This document shows positions 1 through 5,575 of a stretch of 5,575 nt of DNA, piece after piece. Positions within the stretch are counted from its first letter, which is position 1, and every line of letters begins with the position of its first letter. This DNA is from Aquabacter sp040755535 (GTDB lineage Bacteria > Pseudomonadota > Alphaproteobacteria > Rhizobiales > Xanthobacteraceae). The DNA is taken from the NCBI GenBank assembly GCA_040755535.1, contig JBFMAV010000120.1:1-5575 (forward strand). Reading direction: 5' to 3'. Under the pieces are notes generated by a model. The model was given only the letters and a program-made list of their open reading frames with translations. It did not search any database and was not told the origin of the DNA. The position numbers and the translations under genes are program-made.

Positions 1-3000
1 GGCGCCGGCGGGTGGGATATTGGTGGTTCGTTCGGCAAAGGCGGCACCATCGGCGCGGCCATTGGCGGCGGCGGGGGGTCGGGCGGAACCGCCCAGGGCG
101 GCGTTACCGTCACGGCTTCGGATGTCATCACGACCTACGGCCTGCTCTCCCCCGCCATCGTCGCGCAGTCCATCGGCGGCAATGGCGGCAATGGCGGCAT
201 GAGCGCCGGGGCGTCCGGTTCGGCGGATGCGACCAGCAGCTTCGCCCTTGGCGGCAGTGGCGGCAGCGGCGGCGGGTCGAAAGACGTCACGGTCATGGCG
301 CAGAGCTGGATCACAACCTACCGGGACCAGTCAGCCGGGATCCTCGCGCAGTCCATCGGCGGCAATGGCGGCAATGGCGGTAATGCGCTGGCCGCATCCT
401 ATTCGTGGGGCGCAAAGGATGAAGTGTCCATCGGCGATGCGACGGCGTTCGGAGGATCCGGAGGATCGGGCCAGACTGCAGGATCCGTCACCGTGGTCGC
501 GGGGAATGTCTTCGCCTATGGGACTTTTTCGCCGGCCGTGACCGCCCAATCCATCGGCGGGTCCGGAGGCAATGGCGGCACCAGCATGTCCGTGACCGCG
601 TCGGGCCTGAGTTCCGACCCTGAATACAAGACATCAGGTTACACGGGCTCCATCGCTGTGGGCGGGAGCGGCTCCTCCGGCGGTGATGCGGGCACGGTCA
701 CCGTGAGCCTTTATGGCTCTGTGCAGAGCGGCACGCCCTATGGCGACACGTCCGCGACCTTTACTTCGCTCTCCCCCGCCATCGCGGCCCAGTCCATCGG
801 CGGGTCCGGAGGCAATGGCGGCCTTGCCAATTCCATGTCCACCGCCAGCACCACGTCCTTCTCCATCGCTGTGGGCGGCGGCGGCGCGGCGGGTGGCGAC
901 GGCAACAGCGTGTCGGTGTCTGTGAACGACAGCAGCGACACCAGCGGGCGCTCGGTCTCCACCTATGCCGTCCAATCCCCGGCCATTCTGGCCCAGTCCA
1001 TCGGCGGCGGCGGCGGCAATGGCGGCGCGGCGCAGGCCCATGATCAATATGTCGCCTATTCCGCCTCCTATACCGCAATGCTGGCGGTCGGGGGCATGGG
1101 CGCGGCGGGCGGCGACGGCGGGACCGTGAATGTGTCGGCGGGCGGCCTGCTCTTCACCTTCGGCGATTCCTCGCCGGCGCTTTTCGCCCAGTCGGTGGGC
1201 GGCGGCGGCGGCAATGGCGGCACCTCGACGACCGCCGCCAGCAATATCCTCACCGGCACGCCGGCCACCGACATCCTCGCCCAGGCCGGAACCAACGCCA
1301 CCGCCTCCCAAGTCACCGCCGAGATGACCATGTACGCTGCGGCCTATCAGAGCAGCTTCGCAGCCTTCGGCAATAGCACGGCCAAGAATTCCATGAGTGC
1401 CGCCCTGGCGATTGGCGGTCAGGCCGGAGCGGGCGGCGGCGGCAGTGACGTGAGCGTCAACACCACGGCGCAGTTCCAAACCATCGGGTCCTCATCTGCC
1501 GGCATTTACGCCCAATCGGTCGGCGGCGGCGGCGGCACCGGCGGCGACGGGGGCGACAAGGCTTCCGGCAAGACCTATGGCGCGGCCATCAGCGTCGGAG
1601 GAGCGGGCGGCGACGGCGGAAACGGCGGCACCGTCACCATCATCGCCAGCGGCAACATCTTGACGACCGGCACCCAGTCCAACGGCATCTTCGCCCAGTC
1701 CATCGGCGGGGGTGGCGGCAATGGCGGCTCGGTGGTCGCCGCGGCCAAGGGCGGAACTGCGGCCTACAAGGCCACGGACGCAGAAGACCCCTTGAACGGC
1801 ACCCGCGGCGTCGTCGCCCTGGGCATCGGCGGCTCCGGCGGAAGCGGGGGCGTCGGGGGCGCCGTCACCGTGACAGCCGGAACGGATGGCGGTGGCGGCT
1901 ACATCAACACTCTCGGCGCGTCCTCACCCGGGCTTTATGCCCAATCGGTCGGCGGCGGCGGTGGTAATGGCGGCGCCAGTCATGTCTCAACGGCCTCGGG
2001 CGTAAAGGTGAAGCTTAGCTCCGAACAATCCTCCGCCTGGACCGCCTTCGGGACCAATTTTCTCGGCAGTGCGACCGGCCTCACATCGGAGAGCGGCGTA
2101 GCCGCGGACGGCAAGAAAGGCACATCGACCCTCTCCAGCTTCCTCGGCCTCGGCGTCGGCATGTCCATCGGCGGCACGGGCGGCGGGGCGGGCACGGGGG
2201 GCGCAGTCAGCGTGACGAACTATGACGTCATCGCCACCGGCACCTCGCTCACCGGCGCCTTGGCACTCAATCTCGAAGCGCCCGACACTTCGCCGGCCAT
2301 CTTCGCCCAATCCGTCGGCGGCGGCGGCGGCAATGGCGGATCGACTCACTACCGCACCTCCTTCAACCAGAGCAGCATCTCCTTCTCCGTGGGCGGCGCG
2401 GGCGGCGGCGCCGGAGATGGTGGTGCGGTGTCGGTCGCGACCCTCGGCACGCTGATCACCAACGGCATCAATTCCAGCGCCATCGTCGCCCAGTCGGTCG
2501 GCGGCGGCGGCGGCAATGGCGGCCATAGTTCCAGCACCATGGGGATGCTCGGCACCGTTTCGCTCGCCATGGGCATGGGCGGCTCGGGAGCGGGCGGCGG
2601 CGATGGCGGAGATGTCAGCGTCACCGTGACCAGCGGCGCCAACAGCCTGGGCATCACGCCGGGCATCTGGACCTCGGGCGCACAGTCCCACGGCATCTTC
2701 GCCCAGTCGGTCGGCGGCGGCGGCGGGTCCGCCGGCTCCTTTACCGGCCAAGCCACGGACGTGTCGGCGTCCACCCTCTTTGCCGCGGGTGCCGCGGGCG
2801 GCTGCAAGCTCGTCTCCAACATGCCCGACAATGTTCAGCAGCAGTGCGAGCAGGCCTTGGAAAACGGCGCCACGTGCAATCTCGCATCGCAAACGCGCAG
2901 CCAGGGTGAGGATTGCGAGGCGCTGAAGGCTGCGGTTGCGGCCTATGAAGCGCAACTGCCCTTCTCCCCGGGGATCAGCAGCGCATCGGCCTCCATCGGT

Positions 3001-5575
3001 GGCTCCAGCGCGATTACGACGGGCGGCCTCGCGCTCGCCGTTGCCCAAGGCGCGTCCGGCACGGGCGGCACGGGTGGGAACGTGGTGGTCACCTCCTCCA
3101 CGCCCATCGCCACCACGGGCGATCTGGCCTTCGGAATTCTTGCCCAATCGCTGGGTGCCGGTGGCGGAACCAGCCTGTCCGGGGCCAGCGGCACCGCGAG
3201 CGCCAGTTACCTGTTGTCCTTCGTTCAGGGCACCTCGGCGGCGAGCGACGGCGCGGGCGGCGCCGTGAGCCTCACCCAGAACGCGGCCGTCACGACTTCG
3301 GGCGCGCTCGCTTATGGCGTCGTGGCCCAATCGATCGGGGGCGGCGGCGGTCTGACGGGAGACGTCAGCACCACCACGGCAACCGGCGGCAATGTCGTGC
3401 TCGACATGACGCTTGGCAGCTCGGGCGGCAGCAGCCTGAACGGCGGAGCGGTGGCGCTGGCGGTCTCGGGTCCGACGGTTACGACCGGCACGGGGGCAAG
3501 CGCCATCATCGGTCAATCCATTGGCGGGGGCGGCGGCATCGGTGCCAGTAGTTATGTGAGCGGTTTCAATCCTGCAGTCTCCAAGACCCTTGCCTTGGGC
3601 GCAACCGGCGGGGCCGGAGGCAATGGAGGCACGGTCAATGCTTCAGTTCAGCAAAGTGTTTCGACTTCGAACAGCAATGCCCCAGGTCTCCTCCTCCAGT
3701 CGATCGGAGCGGGTGGTGGGTTGGCCACATCCACGACATTTGCCTCCTCCGGGTCGGATTTTGGCGCAACCTCCAGCGCCATTTCCCTCGGCGCGGCCAG
3801 TTCCACGAGCGGGAATGGCGCAGCCGTGACCTTGACATTCGGGAATGCAACGGTGGCGACCAGCATCGGCACGACCGGCGTAAATTCCTACGGACTCGTC
3901 GCCCAATCCATCGGCGGCGGTGGTGGTGTCGGCTTGATCGCAAATAACAGCGCAAACGGAAATAACGACGGCTCGGTTGCGCTCACGTTTCAAGGCTCGG
4001 GCGGGAATGCAGGGCTTGTGACCGTGACCACAGGAAATACAACGACACTGTCTACGACCGGAATGGGCTCCGCGGCCCTTGTTGCGCAGTCCCTATCGGG
4101 CGGCGGCGGCGTCGGCGCGATCCATGATTTTATGAATTCTGTCGTATCCCCCGGCATGAATTCCATCATGCCTTATGTCAACACCTTGAGACTTGGCAGC
4201 TCCGAGGGGAGCGGGGGCAACAGCGCCGGCACTTCGGTCTCCAATTCCGCCGATATTCATACGTCCGGTCTTGCTGCGCCCGGCATCGTTGCCCAGTCCA
4301 TATCCGGCGGGGGCGGCTTGGCCTTATCGGGCGTGGATCTGATCGGGACGATCGCCGAACTGGTTGGGGCGATCGATCTGGGCGGCTCCGGCGGCCTGAA
4401 GGGAACAGCGGGCAGTGTTACCTTGTCCTCCAGTGGCGCGATATCTACCACCAATAAGGGGGCCCTGGGTGTCTTGGCGCAGTCGATTTCCGGAGGTGGG
4501 GGCTTGGGGGTCCTCACCGTCTCCGGCGATGGCTCGTCAAGTACAGTCTATGGCAACGAGTTGCACCGACTTGGCGCGGCCAGTGGCAGCAGTGGGGCCG
4601 CCGGAGCGGTCACGACCAACCTCTCGAATTCTGTCCATACCAGTGCGAATAGAGCGCCCGCAGTGGTCTCGCAATCCATCGGCGGGGGCGGCGGCGTCCT
4701 GGGCTCGATCTGGAACGTGTATAATGACAGCCTCAGCGGCGTGCAGGTGCTGGGCGGCGCAGCGGGGGGAAGCGGCGGTGTCGTGACCACGGCGTCATCG
4801 GCCGCCATCGCCACCTCGGGGAACTATTCCGTTGGCATCCTTGCGCAGAGCATCGGCGGCGGCGGTGGCCTGTCCCTCTCCCCTGAGACCACCTCCTACC
4901 TCGGTGGCGCAAGCGGCGGGTCGGGCGGCGCGGTAACCGTCACCAGCGCCGGTGCCATCACGACCGCAGGCGCTGCCGCCATCGGCATTGTGACACAATC
5001 CATCGGCGGCGGCGGTGGCCTGGCCCCATCCAGCGGCGCGGCACTGCTCGGGGGCACCGGCGGATCCGGCGACGGCGGGACGGTTCAGGTAACATCCAGC
5101 GGGGCCATCTCGACCTCGGGCACGAATGCGATCGGCATTCTCGCCCAGTCCATCGGCGGCGGCGGCGGGGCGACGCTCGCCACGGGTAACAGCGTCACCG
5201 GAAGCCTGAATTCCGGTGCCGCGGGCGCCGGCGGCGCGGTGACGGTCACGGTCAATGCGCCCATCACAGTGACCGGCGCGGGGGCGGACGGTGTGATTGC
5301 CCAATCGGTCAGCAACGGCGGCGGCCTGGTGATGAACGGGACGACGATGACCCTGCTCAATGGCAGCTCTGGCAGCTCCGGCAAGGTGACGGTGCACGCC
5401 AATGCCTCGATCACCGCCTCGGGCGCCGGCGCGACCGCCATCTTGGCCCAGGGCAATGGCGATCCGATCATCAATGTGGCGCCGGGTGTGGCGCTGACCG
5501 GCGGTGCGGGCGGCACGGCCATCACCAGCGACGGCACGGAGAATTACGTCCACAATCGCGGCAGCCTCTCCACGT
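1..5575 (+). CDS. Giant glycine-rich repeat protein, probable autotransporter/adhesin passenger (partial at both ends)
   Basis: Frame +1 is open across the whole window (1858 codons, no stop), so both gene ends lie outside. The translation is dominated by Gly, Ala, Ser, Thr and Val, with few charged residues and only four Cys (residues 935, 949, 959, 972). It consists of about 25 units. Each unit has an anchor such as ILAQSIGGGGGNGG, a variable strand, a second glycine cluster such as LGGSGGSGG, a V-T-V strand, and a segment like GAITTSGxxAxGI leading to the next anchor. Spacing is most often 61 residues. Such repeats are typical of extracellular beta-helical passengers of large type V autotransporters in proteobacteria; AoaA of Azorhizobium caulinodans is a known large rhizobial autotransporter, but I cannot show this protein is related to it. 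A likely role is cell-surface adhesion or host/biofilm interaction. No signal peptide, membrane segment, catalytic motif or barrel is visible here. Secretion by type I or two-partner systems is an alternative. The coding call is near certain; the function is inferred. Confidence 0.93.
163..990 (+). repeat. Repeat block A, units 1-4, GG(N/S)GGNGG subtype
   Basis: Units 1 and 2 (anchors 163 and 346) read QSIGGNGGNGG and are identical for 35 bases from the GCG codon of the anchor. Units 3 and 4 (anchors 544 and 787) read QSIGGSGGNGG and differ by a single base (CAA/CAG) over 36 bases, sharing the GGG-TCC-GGA codons. Neighbouring pairs therefore resemble each other more than they resemble the rest of the array, as expected from tandem duplication or gene conversion. 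Segments between anchors (for example residues 201-215, with D-P-E-Y-K) are not conserved between units. Confidence 0.8.
1222..1401 (+). other. Ala/Thr/Ser-rich insertion in unit 6, possibly helical
   Basis: Residues 408-467 lengthen this unit to 108 residues. The stretch is low in glycine and rich in Ala, Thr, Ser, Gln and Met, with the end reading like a helix (around Q-V-T-A-E-M-T-M-Y-A-A-A-Y). It contains an ILAQAG sequence (around base 1273) that resembles a decayed ILAQS anchor without the polyglycine. It could be a fused remnant of a lost repeat unit or an inserted helical hairpin. No known domain is recognised. Confidence 0.5.
1975..2157 (+). other. Non-repeat insertion in unit 9
   Basis: Residues 659-719 follow the anchor at 1939 and precede the next glycine cluster (SIGGTGGG). 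The stretch is more polar than the rest, with several Lys and Glu (K-V-K near 2005, D-G-K-K-G near 2107), aromatic W and F residues, and little polyglycine. It accounts for much of the 122-residue spacing to the next anchor. It is in frame with no composition break sharp enough to call it foreign. No family is recognised. Confidence 0.5.
2178..2201 (+). other. Predicted G-quadruplex motif on the coding strand
   Basis: Four G-runs occur close together: GGG at 2178-2180, GGGG at 2185-2188, GGG at 2190-2192 and GGGGGG at 2196-2201, with loops of 4, 1 and 3 bases. This meets the usual four-run G3+ rule. It encodes glycine-rich protein (G-T-G-G-G-A-G-T-G-G), so it is most simply a by-product of glycine codons; any structural role in the mRNA is speculative. 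Confidence 0.4.
2701..3141 (+). repeat. Unit 12, longest unit (147 residues), with cysteine-bearing insertion
   Basis: The anchor FAQSVGGGGGSAG at 2698-2736 is a transition form: it keeps five glycines but has SAG rather than NGG. The unit runs to the ILAQSLGAGGG anchor at 3142. Between them lies an insertion (about 2803-2970), after which the normal second glycine cluster (GASGTGGTGG), a V-V-V-T strand and an IATTG segment resume. The insertion thus interrupts one unit without disrupting the pattern on either side. Confidence 0.75.
2803..2970 (+). other. Four-cysteine, probably helical inserted module
   Basis: Residues 935-990 contain the only cysteines in the 1858-residue window, at 935, 949, 959 and 972 (spacing C-x13-C-x9-C-x12-C). 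The segment is unlike its surroundings: almost no glycine repeat, many Gln, Glu, Asn and charged residues, and a likely helix around E-A-L-K-A-A-V-A-A-Y-E-A. In an exported protein, four clustered cysteines suggest two disulfides stabilising a small helical hairpin. Passengers of autotransporters usually have few cysteines, so this is notable. Function is unknown; binding or lateral contact is a guess. Confidence 0.6.
4120..4194 (+). other. Met/Asn-containing non-glycine insert in unit 18
   Basis: Residues 1374-1398, just after the QSLSGGGGVGA anchor, read as a mixed hydrophobic/polar stretch with three Met, several Asn, two Pro and no glycine run (begins I-H-D-F-M-N, ends N-T-L-R-L). The 60-base line at 4141 is only 52% G+C (31 of 60), the lowest I counted. 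It fits in the variable position of the unit. No family is recognised. Confidence 0.4.
4330..4380 (+). other. Short hydrophobic stretch in unit 19
   Basis: Residues 1444-1460 read G-V-D-L-I-G-T-I-A-E-L-V-G-A-I-D-L, alternating hydrophobic residues with single acids. It is too short and interrupted by Asp and Glu to be a membrane segment. It is more likely a helix or strand in the variable position of the unit, leading into the LGGSGG cluster. Confidence 0.4.
4843..5445 (+). repeat. Repeat block D, units 22-25, compact 50-residue units
   Basis: Anchors at 4843, 4993, 5143 and 5299 are 50, 50 and 52 residues apart, with 49 to the degenerate last anchor. The units are the most regular in the window: an anchor (G-I-L-A-Q-S-I and five Gly), about 10 variable residues, a GG-x-GGSGG cluster, A-V-T-V-T or T-V-Q-V-T, then S-x-G-A-I-x-T-x-G. 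The variable insert found in longer units is essentially missing, so this block shows the minimal unit. The last member (5299) is decaying: QSVSNGGG in place of QSIGGGGG. Confidence 0.8.
5446..5575 (+). other. End of repeat array and start of a different passenger segment
   Basis: The last anchor is reduced to AILAQGNG, losing both QSI and the polyglycine. It is followed by D-P-I-I-N-V-A-P-G-V-A-L-T-G-G, then T-A-I-T-S-D-G-T-E-N-Y-V-H-N-R-G-S-L. The pattern of N-V-A-P-G-V and N-x-G-x-L resembles beta-helical coils near the C-terminal end of autotransporter passengers, where repeats give way to a cap before the barrel. The reading frame continues past the window, so the barrel is expected downstream but not seen. 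Confidence 0.55.

Larger units (their letters stand above)
991..2700 (+). repeat. Repeat block B, units 5-11, GGGGGNGG subtype
   Basis: Anchors at 991, 1186, 1510, 1693, 1939, 2305 and 2488 are followed by five glycines and then NGG (TGG in the unit at 1510). The anchor residue after QS is Ile in two units and Val in five. At DNA level the core is nearly constant, with tracts of up to five GGC codons, for example just after the Val codon at 2314-2316. Three of the seven units are extended: 108 residues (from 1186), 82 (from 1939) and 122 (another extension in the 1939-2304 unit region; the spacing from 1939 to 2305 is 122). The extra residues lie between the anchor and the second glycine cluster, where a surface loop or small added domain would be tolerated. 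Confidence 0.8.
3142..4842 (+). repeat. Repeat block C, units 13-21, tail without NGG
   Basis: Anchors at 3142, 3325, 3511, 3694, 3901, 4084, 4291, 4477 and 4669 keep QS and a glycine run, but the asparagine-glycine tail is replaced by Leu, Ile, Val or Thr plus variable residues (GGGGGLTG, GGGGGIGA, GGGGGVGL). Units 18-20 (4084, 4291, 4477) share Ser in place of the first glycine (QSLSGGGG, QSISGGGG, QSISGGGG), again marking related neighbours. Spacings are tight around 61-69 residues. Anchor variants GQS (3511), LQS (3694) and SQS (4669) suggest relaxed constraint on the first residue. Codon use is less GC-rich between about 3541 and 4680. Confidence 0.8.
163..5454 (+). repeat. Array of 25 AQS(I/V)GGGGG units plus a degenerate last unit
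   Basis: Anchors (first base of the A-Q-S codons or equivalent) are at 163, 346, 544, 787, 991, 1186, 1510, 1693, 1939, 2305, 2488, 2701, 3142, 3325, 3511, 3694, 3901, 4084, 4291, 4477, 4669, 4843, 4993, 5143 and 5299, with a degenerate AQGNG at 5446. Spacings in residues are 61, 66, 81, 68, 65, 108, 61, 82, 122, 61, 71, 147, 61, 62, 61, 69, 61, 69, 62, 64, 58, 50, 50, 52 and 49. The value 61 occurs six times and looks like the basic unit, with longer units explained by insertions. Three anchors vary at the first residue while keeping QS: GQS at 3511, LQS at 3694 and SQS at 4669; TQS occurs at 4993. The array is in frame and intragenic. By inference each unit is a set of beta-helix turns with the polyglycine segment as a loop. 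Confidence 0.9.

Noticed and set aside
12..383. Plus-strand Arg/His-rich reading frame
   Set aside because: Shifted reading of the GGC-rich repeats giving strings of Arg, Trp and Gln; low-complexity and implausible as a protein.
634..1479. 281-residue antisense reading frame
   Set aside because: Same minus frame as the 509-residue one; its end is set by the sense TCA at 634. Composition is a mirror of the sense repeats.
2349..2831. 160-residue antisense proline-rich reading frame
   Set aside because: An out-of-phase antisense shadow; GGCGGC read in this frame gives Pro runs. No ribosome-binding context or recognisable domain.
1987..3516. 509-residue antisense reading frame
   Set aside because: It is the codon-aligned reverse complement of the repeats (GGC Gly becomes GCC Ala), giving Ala/Arg/Gly-rich sequence with A-A-A-A-D-R-L-G. 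It starts and ends only where the sense strand happens to use or avoid TCA/TTA/CTA, and shows no independent domain.
4330..4380. Transmembrane helix
   Set aside because: Only about 17 residues and interrupted by Asp and Glu; the neighbouring sequence is passenger-like.
163..5454. CRISPR array
   Set aside because: Repeats recur with 150-440 base spacing, in frame, with graded sequence variation and coding content between them. CRISPR repeats would be near-identical with spacers of about 30-40 bases.
4795..5553. 252-residue antisense reading frame
   Set aside because: Again the codon-aligned shadow, ending at the sense TCA at 4795, with Ala-rich repeats mirroring block D.
1..5575. Mycobacterial PE-PGRS protein
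   Set aside because: PE-PGRS proteins have GGAGG-type glycine repeats, and a PE domain would be at the N-terminus. Here the regular AQS(I/V)GGGGG anchors about 61 residues apart with V-T-V strands fit proteobacterial autotransporter passengers better.

Overview
The window lies entirely inside one very large protein-coding gene. Frame +1 (codons starting at base 1) is open from the first to the last base: 1858 complete codons plus one extra base, with no stop, no start-codon context, no promoter, no terminator and no second gene. The product is a glycine/alanine/serine/threonine-rich repeat protein. Its units are built around the motif AQS(I/V)GGGGGNGG. This looks like the passenger of a giant surface protein of the autotransporter/adhesin type, but the N-terminal export signal and any C-terminal outer-membrane barrel lie outside the window, so the secretion route is inferred. 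High G+C (52-77% in the 60-base lines counted by hand), the GGC/GCC/ATC/CAG codon preference and this protein style suggest a Gram-negative proteobacterium, most plausibly a high-GC alphaproteobacterium. No finer placement can be supported.

Layout: 25 recognisable repeat anchors plus one degenerate terminal anchor run from base 163 to base 5454. Units 1-4 (163-990) have GGNGGNGG or GGSGGNGG after the QSI. Units 5-11 (991-2700) have GGGGG(N/T)GG. Unit 12 (2701-3141) carries an insertion with the only four cysteines in the window. Units 13-21 (3142-4842) lose the NGG tail, replace it with a small or hydrophobic residue, and contain a stretch of lower G+C. Units 22-25 (4843-5445) are compact and very regular, about 50 residues apart instead of the commonest 61. 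After the degenerate anchor at 5446 the glycine-repeat pattern stops, and the sequence changes to a form resembling the end of a beta-helical passenger.

There is no gene partnership to describe because only one gene is present. Long reading frames in the other five frames are shadows of the repetitive GC-rich coding sequence. The antisense ones are explained by the scarcity of the sense codons TCA, TTA and CTA. I see no sign of a CRISPR array, RNA gene, insertion sequence or multi-gene system. The points of interest are the internal architecture of the repeat array, the evidence for local unit duplication, the cysteine-bearing insertion and the array's C-terminal cap.
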